NCBI RefSeq assembly: GCF_016767715.1 | Contig: NZ_CP050145.1 | Span: 1,674,001-1,738,000, forward strand | Direction of reading: 5' to 3' | Length of the DNA: 64,000 nucleotides | Source of the DNA: Mycobacteroides chelonae | GTDB lineage: Bacteria; Actinomycetota; Actinomycetes; Mycobacteriales; Mycobacteriaceae | Shown: positions 55,871-63,964 of the stretch, in pieces | Layout: each line of letters begins with the position of its first letter | How positions within the stretch are numbered: position 1 is the stretch's first letter | Notes under the pieces: generated by a model | Seen by the model: the letters and a program-made list of their open reading frames with translations, nothing else | Database searches by the model: none | Told to the model about the DNA's origin: nothing | Translations under genes and position numbers: made by a program

Positions 55871-55953
55871 GCGGCATGCCGCAGTCGCGCGTCACGTTGG
55901 CGCTGGTTGCGCTGGCCGTTCTGGTCATAGTCGCCTGGCTGTTGAGCCGGTAG
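55867..55953 (+). CDS. 28-aa single-TM micro-protein
   Basis: MSGMPQSRVTLALVALAVLV, then IVAWLLSR: a short polar start and one TM helix. The ATG overlaps the previous stop (ATGA). Too small for routine annotation; coupling and clean TM character are the only support. Confidence 0.5.
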   Translation: MSGMPQSRVTLALVALAVLVIVAWLLSR

Positions 55954-56024
55954 TTACTGACTGTTGACGCAATAGTGCTTCTACCTGCCGATTCAGCCGT
56001 AAAGACGGCATTAAGGGGCTCTGC

Positions 56025-56030
56025 TACGCT
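56025..56030 (+). promoter_or_regulatory. Candidate -10 of the sulfate-uptake operon
   Basis: tacgct (TANNNT) lies 7 bases before the ATG of the leader peptide, which would make the message leaderless at that ORF, as is common in mycobacteria. No clear -35 is seen. The 312-bp gap 55954-56265 otherwise holds the leader ORF and the subI leader. Confidence 0.45.
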
Positions 56031-56037
56031 TCCGCTC

Positions 56038-56133
56038 ATGCATTCCGCCGCCCGGGGTAACCGCGTGCGCCACATCCTGGCGCTCATCGCGGTCGGTACA
56101 TGCGCGGTCGCTGACGTTCACTGTTGTCGCTAG
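56038..56133 (+). CDS. Cys-rich leader peptide (cysteine attenuator uORF)
   Basis: A 31-codon ORF upstream of subI: starts MHSAARGNRVRHILALIAVG, has Cys22, and ends VHCCR with adjacent TGT TGT codons before CGC TAG. Mycobacteria carry paralogous small ORFs with C-terminal cysteine runs before sulfur-assimilation operons, including subI. There, ribosome stalling at Cys codons when cysteine is scarce raises downstream expression. The gene position, length and Cys-Cys-Arg-stop ending match that group. Mechanism here is inferred by homology. Confidence 0.8.
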   Translation: MHSAARGNRVRHILALIAVGTCAVADVHCCR

Positions 56134-56265
56134 ACCCATCCCGTCCGCGGTTTGGTGTCGGTAGCGGCTAGTTTGAAGCCCACTGGCTGTTTCGCTGCCT
56201 TTCTGTCGTCACGGGATTCCATGAGATATCTGTCCCAGGTAATCGTCATCCCACGAAAGGTCCTC
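56134..56265 (+). promoter_or_regulatory. uORF-subI leader segment
   Basis: 132 nt between the leader-peptide stop and subI. It should contain the RNA structure that responds to ribosome stalling on the leader peptide. I cannot single out a strong hairpin by eye; the subI ribosome-binding site (gaaagg, 56253-56258) is modest. An in-frame ATG at 56221 without a ribosome-binding site is a less likely subI start. Confidence 0.4.
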
Positions 56266-57309
56266 ATGCTCAAGATCGCGAAGACGGTAGGTGCCCGCCG
56301 GTGGCACCACATCGGAGTTCTTGCCACAGCGGCAACAGTTCTCGCCGCCTGCGGTGGGGGATCCAGTGATGTCGCCGGGGGCGAGTCGCATTCCGATGCC
56401 GACACCACCTTGACTCTCGTCGCCTATGCGGTGCCGGAGCCAGGCTGGAAGAAGATCATTCCGGCATTCGCGAACACCGCCGAGGGCAAGGGTGTCGCGG
56501 TCACTACTTCTTACGGTGCGTCCGGCGATCAGTCCAGGGCCGTGGTCGACGGTAAGCCGGCCGACATCGTCAACTTCTCGGTGGAGCCCGATGTGAGCCG
56601 CTTGGTCAAGGCGGGCAAGGTTTCCGAGGATTGGAATGCCGACGCCACCAAGGGTGTGCCGTTCGGCTCGGTCGTTTCTCTGGTGGTGCGCAAGGGCAAC
56701 CCGAAGAACATCAAGGACTGGGATGACCTGCTTCAGCCTGGTATCACGGTCATCACGCCCAGCCCGTTGAGCTCGGGCTCGGCCAAGTGGAACCTGCTGG
56801 CTCCCTATGCGGCCAAGAGCAATGGCGGCCGCGATGAGCAGGCGGGCATCGACTACGTCAGCAAGCTCGTCGGCGAGCACATCAAGCAGCGTCCCGGTTC
56901 CGGGCGCGAGGCCACCGACGTCTTCCTACAGGGCAGCGGTGACGTGTTGATCAGCTACGAGAACGAGGCCATCAACGTCGAACGTCAGGGCAAGGACGTC
57001 GAGCACGTCAACCCGCCGCAGACGTTCAAGATCGAGAACCCTGTCGCCGTGGTCAAGGGCAGCGCACACCAGGACAAGGTGAACGCCCTGAAGAACTTCC
57101 TGTACACCCCGGAGGCACAGAAGCTCTGGGCTGAGGCAGGTTTCCGCCCCGTCGATCCGGCCGTTACGGCAGAATTCGCCAAGGACTTCCCGACGCCTGA
57201 GAAGCTGTGGACCATCGCCGAGCTGGGTGGCTGGAAGACAGTTGACCCCGCGTTGTTCGACAAGGAAAACGGCAGCATCACAAAGATCTACAAGAAGGCC
57301 ACCGGATGA
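56266..57309 (+). CDS. subI: Sulfate-binding lipoprotein of the sulfate ABC transporter
   Basis: A 347-aa extracytoplasmic solute-binding protein for sulfate/thiosulfate. Lipobox VLAAC gives lipidated Cys29. The mature part has TLTLVAYAVPEPGWKKIIPA, SYGASGDQSRAVVDGKPADI, and TPSPLSSGSAKWNLLAPYAA, diagnostic of the Sbp/CysP family. ATG 56266 is preferred because it starts the signal peptide after gaaaggtcctc. It overlaps cysT by 4 bases; order subI-cysT-cysW-cysA matches Rv2400c-Rv2397c. Confidence 0.95.
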   Translation: MLKIAKTVGARRWHHIGVLATAATVLAACGGGSSDVAGGESHSDADTTLTLVAYAVPEPGWKKIIPAFANTAEGKGVAVTTSYGASGDQSRAVVDGKPADIVNFSVEPDVSRLVKAGKVSEDWNADATKGVPFGSVVSLVVRKGNPKNIKDWDDLLQPGITVITPSPLSSGSAKWNLLAPYAAKSNGGRDEQAGIDYVSKLVGEHIKQRPGSGREATDVFLQGSGDVLISYENEAINVERQGKDVEHVNPPQTFKIENPVAVVKGSAHQDKVNALKNFLYTPEAQKLWAEAGFRPVDPAVTAEFAKDFPTPEKLWTIAELGGWKTVDPALFDKENGSITKIYKKATG

Positions 57310-58202
57310 CAGCGACCGAACAATCGACGGAACCGGCCTCCGAGCCGAAATCGTCTGCCCGGCCCGACCGTAAGGTCGGTGCCGGGCAGATGGGGGGATT
57401 GTTGACTCGCCGCTACGGCAGCACCTCGCTGCGGGTCGGTGCGGCATCGATCTGGCTCAGCATCATCGTGCTGCTACCCCTGGCCGCAATTGTCTGGCAG
57501 TCGGCCGGTGGCGGATGGACCGCGTTCTGGAACGCGATCACCTCCAATGCCGCGGTGAGCTCGTTCAAGGTGACCCTGGGGGTCTCCTTCGGGGTGGCCG
57601 TCATCAACCTGTTCTTCGGGCTGTTGGTGGCCTGGGTGCTGACTCGTGACGACTTCCCGGGCAAGCGGCTGGTTGACGCCGTGATCGACCTGCCCTTCGC
57701 GTTGCCGACGATCGTGGCGAGTCTGGTGATGCTCGCGCTGTACGGCCCGGGCAGCCCGGTAGGCATCCACATCCAACACACCAAGTGGGGTATCGGGATT
57801 GCGCTGCTGTTCGTCACCCTGCCGTTCGTGGTGCGGTCCGTGCAGCCGGTCCTCTTGGAACTCGACCAGTCCGTCGAGGAGGCCGCCGCTTCTCTAGGAG
57901 CCGACAACTGGACGATCTTCCGCGCGGTGATCCTTCCGGCACTGCTCCCGTCGCTGTTATCGGGTGCGGGACTGGCGTTCTCGCGCGCTATCGGCGAATA
58001 CGGTTCGGTGGTGCTGATTGGCGGTGCGGTGCCCGGCGAGACGGAGGTGTCCTCGCAGTGGATCAGGACGCTCATCGAGAACGACGACCGCACCGGTGCC
58101 GCGGCGATCTCGATTGTGCTGCTGATCATTTCGTTTGTCGTGTTGTTTGTCCTACGCACCATTGGTTCGCGTGCGGCCAAGCGAGAGGAGCTGGCGCAGT
58201 GA
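57306..58202 (+). CDS. cysT: Sulfate ABC transporter permease CysT
   Basis: A 298-aa permease with about six TM helices and the EAA loop (EEAAASLGADNWTIFRAVILP) that docks on CysA. A Thr/Glu/Ser-rich N-terminal tail of about 40 residues precedes TM1. The ATG overlaps subI and the stop overlaps cysW, consistent with equal expression of the transporter parts. Confidence 0.95.
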   Translation: MTATEQSTEPASEPKSSARPDRKVGAGQMGGLLTRRYGSTSLRVGAASIWLSIIVLLPLAAIVWQSAGGGWTAFWNAITSNAAVSSFKVTLGVSFGVAVINLFFGLLVAWVLTRDDFPGKRLVDAVIDLPFALPTIVASLVMLALYGPGSPVGIHIQHTKWGIGIALLFVTLPFVVRSVQPVLLELDQSVEEAAASLGADNWTIFRAVILPALLPSLLSGAGLAFSRAIGEYGSVVLIGGAVPGETEVSSQWIRTLIENDDRTGAAAISIVLLIISFVVLFVLRTIGSRAAKREELAQ

Positions 58203-59014
58203 CGCCGTCACCGCTCGTCAAATATGTGGCCCGCTATGCGGCGCTGCTGTATATCGGCATCCTGGTGATCGTTCCGGTGGGCCTCATTTTGTGGCGCACG
58301 TTCGAGCCCGGAGTCGGTGCGTTCTTCGAGTCGATCGCCACCCCCGCCGCGATATCGGCTTTGCAGCTGTCGCTGCTGGTGGTCGCGATTGTGGTGCCGC
58401 TCAACGTCATCTTCGGCATTCCCACGGCGCTGGTTCTGGCGCGGAACAAGTTCCGCGGTAAGGCCGTGCTGCAGGCGATCATCGACCTTCCGTTCGCCGT
58501 CTCACCCGTGGTGGTGGGTGTCGCGCTGATCCTGTTGTGGGGATCGGCGGGCGTCTTCGGGTTTGTCGAGAACGATTTCGGACTCAAGGTCATCTTTGGG
58601 TTCCCGGGCATCGTGCTCGCCAGCATCTTCGTCACGATTCCGTTCATCATTCGTGAGGTCGAGCCGGTGCTGCATGAGCTGGGCACCGAGCAGGAAGAGG
58701 CCGCTGCCACGCTGGGAGCCACTGCGTGGCAGACGTTCTGGCGTATCACGTTGCCGTCGATTCGCTGGGGGTTGACCTACGGCATCGTGCTCACCATCGC
58801 GCGCACGCTCGGTGAGTACGGCGCGGTGATCATGGTGTCGTCGAACCTGCCGGGGACGTCGCAGACCCTGACCCTGCTCGTGTCCGATCGTCATCAGCGC
58901 GGTGCCGAGTACGGCGCCTATGCCATCTCGGCGCTACTGATGGCTGTTGCGGTGATCGTCCTGGTAGTCCAGGTCGTCATCGATGCGCGACGAGCAAAAG
59001 CCAATAGCGAATAG
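58199..59014 (+). CDS. cysW: Sulfate ABC transporter permease CysW
   Basis: A 271-aa second permease: six TM helices, EAA loop [24 protein letters not shown] 58199 overlaps cysT by 4 bases; the long upstream frame lies inside cysT and is rejected. Pairs with CysT to form the channel. Confidence 0.95.
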   Translation: MTPSPLVKYVARYAALLYIGILVIVPVGLILWRTFEPGVGAFFESIATPAAISALQLSLLVVAIVVPLNVIFGIPTALVLARNKFRGKAVLQAIIDLPFAVSPVVVGVALILLWGSAGVFGFVENDFGLKVIFGFPGIVLASIFVTIPFIIREVEPVLHELGTEQEEAAATLGATAWQTFWRITLPSIRWGLTYGIVLTIARTLGEYGAVIMVSSNLPGTSQTLTLLVSDRHQRGAEYGAYAISALLMAVAVIVLVVQVVIDARRAKANSE

Positions 59015-59028
59015 CAAGGAGCCACAGA

Positions 59029-60048
59029 ATGACTGACGCGATTACCGTTCGCGGCGCGAACAAGCATTACGGCGACTTCGCCGCGCTGGACAATATCGAT
59101 TTCGAGGTGCCGTCGGGTTCGCTGACCGCACTGCTGGGGCCCAGTGGTTCGGGCAAGTCGACGTTGTTGCGGGCCATCGCCGGGCTGGACCAGCCCGATA
59201 CCGGCACCATCACCATCAACGGGCGTGATGTCACTGGCGTGCCGCCACAGCGGCGCGGCATCGGTTTCGTGTTCCAGCATTACGCCGCCTTCAAGCACCT
59301 GACCGTGCGTGAAAACGTCGGGTTCGGACTAAAGATTCGCAAGAAGCCGAAGGCCGAGATCAAGGAAAAGGTCGACAACCTGCTGGAAGTGGTGGGGCTG
59401 GCAGGTTTTCACACCCGTTACCCCAACCAGCTCTCCGGTGGTCAACGTCAACGCATGGCGCTGGCCCGAGCGCTTGCCGTCGATCCGGAAGTGCTGCTCC
59501 TGGATGAGCCGTTCGGTGCGCTCGATGCCAAGGTGCGCGAGGACCTGCGGGCCTGGCTGCGCCGGCTACACGAGGAGGTGCACGTCACCACGGTGCTGGT
59601 GACCCATGACCAGGCCGAGGCCCTCGATGTCGCGGACCGGATCGCGGTGCTCAACAAGGGGCGCATTGAGCAGGTGGGTTCTCCTGACGACCTGTACGAC
59701 CGTCCGGCGAACAGCTTCGTGATGTCCTTTCTGGGGCCGGTGGCCAAGCTGAACGGAATCCTGGTGCGCCCGCACGATATTCGTGTGGGGCGCAACGCCG
59801 ACCTCTCCCGCGCCGCGGCGGAGGGTACCGGCGAGACCACCGGGGTGACGAAGGCGACGGTGGGACGCGTCGTGCACCTCGGTTTCGAGGTGCGGGTCGA
59901 GTTGACCAGTGCCGCGACCGGGGAACAGTTCACCGCGCAGATCACCCGCGGAGACGCTGAGGCACTCGGGTTGCACGAAGGCGACCAGGTGTATGTGCGC
60001 GTGACTCGCGTTCCCGATCTGGGCGATCTGGCCGAGGTCGCGTCCTAG
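59029..60048 (+). CDS. cysA: Sulfate ABC transporter ATPase CysA
   Basis: A 339-aa ATPase that powers sulfate import: Walker [10 protein letters not shown] (37-45), signature [15 protein letters not shown], Walker [13 protein letters not shown], and H-loop [12 protein letters not shown]. The C-terminal TOBE-like domain (from about 240) may sense ligand. Ribosome-binding site aaggag precedes the ATG; the gene ends the operon before a strong terminator. Confidence 0.95.
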   Translation: MTDAITVRGANKHYGDFAALDNIDFEVPSGSLTALLGPSGSGKSTLLRAIAGLDQPDTGTITINGRDVTGVPPQRRGIGFVFQHYAAFKHLTVRENVGFGLKIRKKPKAEIKEKVDNLLEVVGLAGFHTRYPNQLSGGQRQRMALARALAVDPEVLLLDEPFGALDAKVREDLRAWLRRLHEEVHVTTVLVTHDQAEALDVADRIAVLNKGRIEQVGSPDDLYDRPANSFVMSFLGPVAKLNGILVRPHDIRVGRNADLSRAAAEGTGETTGVTKATVGRVVHLGFEVRVELTSAATGEQFTAQITRGDAEALGLHEGDQVYVRVTRVPDLGDLAEVAS

Positions 60049-60078
60049 GGCGTCCCCGCGTTTTCGAAAGCTGACACG

Positions 60079-60110
60079 AAAATGGCCCCCGGTTCTCCGG
60101 GGGCCATTTT
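60079..60110 (+). terminator. Terminator of the sulfate-uptake operon
   Basis: Arms aaaatggcccccgg (60079-60092) and ccgggggccatttt (60097-60110) with a 4-nt loop, ending in T4 on the plus strand; on the minus strand the same palindrome also ends in T4, so it can serve the convergent His-rich gene as well. Confidence 0.88.
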
Positions 60111-60122
60111 GTCTATCGCGCT

Positions 60123-60275
60123 CTAGTGCTCGTCGTAGTGATCGCCGTGCGGGGCGTGGCGGTGCCCGTCGTGGATGTAATCCACGTGGTCCTCGTGAGC
60201 AACTGCCTCGTGGCCGCAGTCAGGGCCGTGAACGTGGTCGGGGTGGTCGTGGGTCTTGTGCTCGGTGCTGGTCAC
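60123..60275 (-). CDS. 50-aa His-rich protein
   Basis: GTG 60275 starts VTSTEHKTHDHPDHVHGPDC, followed by GHEAVAHEDHVDYIHDGHRH and APHGDHYDEH: 15 histidines in 50 residues. The HGDHVDYxHDGHxHxxHGDHYDEH pattern recurs in a widespread family of short proteins, sometimes annotated as zinc-transporter-related, with no proven function. Metal binding (Zn, Ni or Cu) is likely. The extension to 60311 is less likely because it lacks the family pattern. Confidence 0.72.
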   Translation of the reverse strand: MTSTEHKTHDHPDHVHGPDCGHEAVAHEDHVDYIHDGHRHAPHGDHYDEH

Positions 60276-60302
60276 ACATTCGACCCTACGGCAGACATGC
60301 GC

Positions 60303-60308
60303 ATATAA
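60303..60308 (-). promoter_or_regulatory. Candidate -10 of the His-rich gene with a palindrome
   Basis: On the minus strand TTATAT (complement of 60303-60308) lies about 28 bases before the GTG. It is embedded in an inverted repeat cgcat/atgcg (60300-60304 and 60311-60315), which could be an operator. No match to a known Zur or Fur box is claimed. Confidence 0.35.
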
Positions 60309-60353
60309 CAATGCGTTCGTCCGGGGTGTGGCGCGGACGTGCTGTGGGTTTTG

Positions 60354-61049
60354 TCAGTGCGCTACCGGGACCGGTGCCGCGGCCGCCGACGCGTACCGAT
60401 GCACCACGACCTCGGCGACCAGCCGGTTCGAGCCCAGAGGTGCTGCCACGGGGATACCCGCGTCTGCGGCCTCGGTGCGCACCCGGTCCAGTAGCAGGCC
60501 GGAGGACAGGAACCACGGCGCCACAACGATTTCCGTGGCGCCCCGGGAACGCAGCGAGTCCGCGGCGCCGGCAAGGGTGGTCGATTCGCCGGTGGCGAAA
60601 ACTGTCGTTGAGATCTCCCACTGCAGAGCGAGCGAGCGGGTGCGGTCGTTGGCTGTGGAGTCCGAGGATCCGACCGCGGACAGGATCACGCCGGGGTTAT
60701 CGTTGCCGAGTTCGGCCACCCGGCGCCGGGCCAGGCGCAGCAGCCGGTGATCTGCCCCGAGCACGGGAGCCTGGGTGACTCGCAACCGCGAGGGCGCCGA
60801 GGACAGCACCGTCGGCAGGTCGATGCGGGCGTGGTAGGCGTCGGACAGCAACAGCGGCACCACCACCGCCTCGCCGCTCAGATCGCCTAGCACGTCAACC
60901 AGATTCGGCTCGGAGAGCTCCAGAAACGCCAGCCGAACATCAAGGTCGGGCCGGAGCAGCCGCACCTGCGCTACCAGTCGGCGCGCATTCTCCGCGAACC
61001 GTGGGTCGCGGCTTCCGTGCGCGACGGCAAGGAGCGTCGGATTAGGCAC
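60354..61049 (-). CDS. Sirohydrochlorin chelatase-type (CbiX/SirB-like) protein
   Basis: A 231-aa CbiX-family chelatase with two related halves: AVAHGSRDPRFAENARRLV (His11) with LLLSDAYHARID in the first, and APWFLSSGLLLDRVRTEA in the second. Located downstream of cysH-cysD-cysN (Rv2393 position), it likely inserts iron into sirohydrochlorin to supply sirohaem for the sulfite reductase encoded upstream. It overlaps the end of cysN by 8 bases. Confidence 0.85.
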   Translation of the reverse strand: MPNPTLLAVAHGSRDPRFAENARRLVAQVRLLRPDLDVRLAFLELSEPNLVDVLGDLSGEAVVVPLLLSDAYHARIDLPTVLSSAPSRLRVTQAPVLGADHRLLRLARRRVAELGNDNPGVILSAVGSSDSTANDRTRSLALQWEISTTVFATGESTTLAGAADSLRSRGATEIVVAPWFLSSGLLLDRVRTEAADAGIPVAAPLGSNRLVAEVVVHRYASAAAAPVPVAH

Positions 61050-62322
61050 GATTCAGTTCGACGGCGCGTAGCGCGTCGCCGACCAGTCCCGCCGCCAGCG
61101 TGTTGCCGCTCGACGGATCGATCAGCAGGAAGCTCCCCGCGGTCCGGTCATCGACGTACTCGTCCACACTGATCGCTTCCGCGAGGCGAATGCTGATCTG
61201 TCCGATGTCGTTGAGCTTCAACGATTCCGGTGCGGGATCGGCCGATAGGTTCTGCTCGTCGAAGCGCTCCACCAGCTCGCCGACGATCGCGGGAACGGTG
61301 CGGGTGCCATGCTTGAGCAGCAGGCGCGCCCCGGCCGTCAGTGGCTTGTCGGCCAGCCAGCACACGGTGCCTTCGATCTCCGACACCGGCTCGGACACGT
61401 CGGGAGCTGCGATCAGATCGCCCCGTGAGGCATCCACATCGTCGGCCAGGATCAATGTCACGCTGCGGCCTGCCTCGGCGACCTCGAGCGGCCCATCGGC
61501 GGTGTCGATGCCCGCCACCGTGGTGCGCTGCCCGGCGGGGGATATGACCACCTCGTCGCCCACCCGCACCACACCGGCGGCGACCTGCCCGGCGTAACCG
61601 CGGTAGTCGGGGTACTCGGCGGTACGCGGACGGATCACATACTGGACCGGGAAACGCAGGCCTACGGTGCTCGACTCCTCATGTGCCGGAATCGATTCCA
61701 GATATTCGATGAGGGTGGGCCCGCTGTAGAAACCGGTCCGCTCGCTGCGGGTGGCGATGTTGTCACCATGCAGCGCCGAGACCGGGATCTCCACGACGTT
61801 CTCGGGCTTCCAGCCCAGCGAGCTGGTCAGCTCGTTGAACTCGGCGCTGATCGCTTCGAAGATGCGGGCGCTATCGGCCACCAGGTCGATCTTGTTGACC
61901 GCCAACACCAGTCGTGGCACCCCCAACAGTGCCAGCACCGCCGCGTGACGGCGGGTCTGCTCGATGACACCCTTGCGGGCGTCGACGAGAAGGATCACCA
62001 GCTGTGCGGTCGACGCCCCCGACACCGTGTTTCGGGTGTACTGCACGTGCCCGGGGGTGTCGGCGAGGATGAACGAACGCTTCGGGGTGGCGAAGTACCG
62101 ATACGCCACGTCAATGGTGATGCCCTGCTCGCGCTCGGCGCGCAGGCCGTCGACAAGCAGCGAGAGGTCGGGGGCATCGAGCCCACGTGACTCGGAAGCC
62201 TTTGTGACGGCATCGAATTGGTCGATGAGTACCGACTTTGTGTCGTACAGCAGCCGGCCCACCAGGGTGGACTTACCGTCGTCGACACTGCCGGCGGTGG
62301 CAATGCGCAGAAGATCGCTCAT
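61042..62322 (-). CDS. cysN: Sulfate adenylyltransferase large subunit (GTPase), CysN only
   Basis: A 426-aa EF-Tu-like GTPase that activates CysD for making APS from sulfate and ATP. P-loop AGSVDDGKSTLVGRLLYDTK (residues 10-29), DTPGHVQYTRN and NKIDLV are visible. The protein ends after the C-terminal barrel domain; the APS-kinase (CysC) domain of M. tuberculosis CysNC is absent. That fits an operon feeding APS directly to CysH. Starts 2 bases after cysD. Confidence 0.94.
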   Translation of the reverse strand: MSDLLRIATAGSVDDGKSTLVGRLLYDTKSVLIDQFDAVTKASESRGLDAPDLSLLVDGLRAEREQGITIDVAYRYFATPKRSFILADTPGHVQYTRNTVSGASTAQLVILLVDARKGVIEQTRRHAAVLALLGVPRLVLAVNKIDLVADSARIFEAISAEFNELTSSLGWKPENVVEIPVSALHGDNIATRSERTGFYSGPTLIEYLESIPAHEESSTVGLRFPVQYVIRPRTAEYPDYRGYAGQVAAGVVRVGDEVVISPAGQRTTVAGIDTADGPLEVAEAGRSVTLILADDVDASRGDLIAAPDVSEPVSEIEGTVCWLADKPLTAGARLLLKHGTRTVPAIVGELVERFDEQNLSADPAPESLKLNDIGQISIRLAEAISVDEYVDDRTAGSFLLIDPSSGNTLAAGLVGDALRAVELNRA

Positions 62323-62324
62323 GA

Positions 62325-63254
62325 TCAGAAGTAGCCCTCTCGCTTGCGGTCTTCCATGGCCGCCTCGGACACTCGGTCATCGCCGCGGGTCGCGCCGCGT
62401 TCGGTGATCCGCGATGCGGCCACCTCGGCGAGCACGGCATGGACGTCGGCGGCATCCGAGAGCACCGCGCCGGTGGTCGAGCCGTCGCCCACGGTGCGGT
62501 ATCGCACCGAAAGTGTTTGCAGTTCTTCGCCGTCGCGTGGTCCACCCCAGGGTCCGGGGGTCAGCAGCATGCCGTCGCGGTTGAATACCTCGCGCTCGTG
62601 GGCGTAGTAGAGGTCGGCCAGCTGTACGTTTTCGCGAGCGATGTAGCGCCACACGTCCAACTCGGTCCAGTTGCTGATCGGGAACACCCGGACGTGCTCG
62701 CCCGGGGCGTGCCGGCCGTTGTAGAGGCTCCACAGCTCGGGACGCTGCTTCTTGGGATCCCACTGGCCGAACGCGTTGCGCAGACTGAAGATGCGCTCCT
62801 TGGCGCGCGAGCGCTCCTCGTCGCGACGTCCTCCACCGAGCACCGCGTCGAACTTGTTGTCGGTGATGGCCTCGAGCAGCGGGATGGTCTGCAACGGATT
62901 GCGGATTCCGTCGGGCCGCTCGGTCAGGCGGCCGTCGGCCAGGTAGTCCTCTACTTTCGCGACGACCAGGCGCAAGTTGTGGCGTTCGACGATCTCGTCG
63001 CGGAAGTCCAGCACCTCGGGCAGGTTGTGTCCGGTGTCGACGTGCAGCAGCGCGAAGGGAAGCGGTGCGGGCCAGAAGGCCTTGAGCGCGGTGTGCAACA
63101 GCACCGTCGAATCCTTGCCGCCGGAGAACAGCAGCACCGGGCGCTCGAACTCGCCGGCCACCTCACGAATGATGTGAATCGACTCGGATTCGAGGTCGGT
63201 CAGTGTTTCCGTCTGATTCAACACAGACTCCATTTCGGTCTCCGTTGTCGTCAT
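62325..63254 (-). CDS. cysD: Sulfate adenylyltransferase small subunit
   Basis: A 309-aa PP-loop ATP pyrophosphatase: LLFSGGKDSTVLL (motif 44-49) and ISNWTELDVWRYIARENVQL, with the typical C-terminal MEDRKREGYF. Forms APS with CysN. ATG 63254 overlaps the cysH stop (ATGA); a 96-residue upstream frame lies within cysH and is rejected. Confidence 0.95.
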   Translation of the reverse strand: MTTTETEMESVLNQTETLTDLESESIHIIREVAGEFERPVLLFSGGKDSTVLLHTALKAFWPAPLPFALLHVDTGHNLPEVLDFRDEIVERHNLRLVVAKVEDYLADGRLTERPDGIRNPLQTIPLLEAITDNKFDAVLGGGRRDEERSRAKERIFSLRNAFGQWDPKKQRPELWSLYNGRHAPGEHVRVFPISNWTELDVWRYIARENVQLADLYYAHEREVFNRDGMLLTPGPWGGPRDGEELQTLSVRYRTVGDGSTTGAVLSDAADVHAVLAEVAASRITERGATRGDDRVSEAAMEDRKREGYF

Positions 63255-63964
63255 GAGGCGTGCAGCCCACATTCGGTCTTGGCCATGCCTTGCCAGCGGC
63301 CGCTGCGCGCGTCGGCGCCCAGTGCCGGTTTGGCCGTGCACGGGGCACAGCCGATCGACGGATAGCCCTCGTCCACAAGCGGATTCACCAGGGTGCCGTG
63401 CTCGTCGATGTACTTCTGCATGTCCTCGTCGGTCCATGCGGCGATCGCGTTGATCTTCACCAGCCCGAACGCCTCGTCGAAGCTGATCAGCGGTGCGTTC
63501 GCGCGCGTCGGGGCGTCGACGCGGCGCAACCCGGTCACCCACGCGGAGTATCCGGAGAGCGACTTGCGCAGCGGCACAACCTTACGGAGACGGCAGCATT
63601 CGCCGGGGTTGCTCGCGAACAGGTCCTTTCCCACTAGCTCGTTCTGCTGCGCCACCGTCTGCTCGGGAGCCACATTGACGATGTGGATGTCGTACACCGA
63701 TTCCACGGCGTCGCGTGTGCCGATCGTCTCGGCGAAGTGGTATCCGGTGTCCAGGAACAAGACGTCGACGCCCGGACGCACTTGTACGGCAAGGTCGATG
63801 AGTACGGCGTCCTGCATGTTGGAGGCGACGACGTACTCGCCGCTGAAGTTCTCGTCGGTCCAGCGCAGCAGTTCCTCGGCAGAGGCATCCTGCAGTTCGG
63901 CAGCGCCGCGCTCGGCCAGCTCGCGCAGCTGGTCGAGGTTCTTCTGGCCCTCCAGCACGCTCAT
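63251..63964 (-). CDS. cysH: APS reductase
   Basis: A 237-aa adenylyl-sulfate reductase that makes sulfite from APS with thioredoxin. Cysteine pairs Cys123-Cys124 (ECCRLRK) and Cys206/Cys209 (CAPC) bind a [4Fe-4S] cluster, which marks APS rather than PAPS specificity; catalytic Cys232 is in TECGLH near the C terminus. ATG 63964 overlaps the upstream gene's stop by 4 bases. Corresponds to Rv2392. Confidence 0.95.
   Translation of the reverse strand: MSVLEGQKNLDQLRELAERGAAELQDASAEELLRWTDENFSGEYVVASNMQDAVLIDLAVQVRPGVDVLFLDTGYHFAETIGTRDAVESVYDIHIVNVAPEQTVAQQNELVGKDLFASNPGECCRLRKVVPLRKSLSGYSAWVTGLRRVDAPTRANAPLISFDEAFGLVKINAIAAWTDEDMQKYIDEHGTLVNPLVDEGYPSIGCAPCTAKPALGADARSGRWQGMAKTECGLHAS

Noticed and set aside
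62640..63365. Long plus-strand frame (part of 62439-63365) over cysD
   Set aside because: Antisense shadow of a confidently assigned gene.
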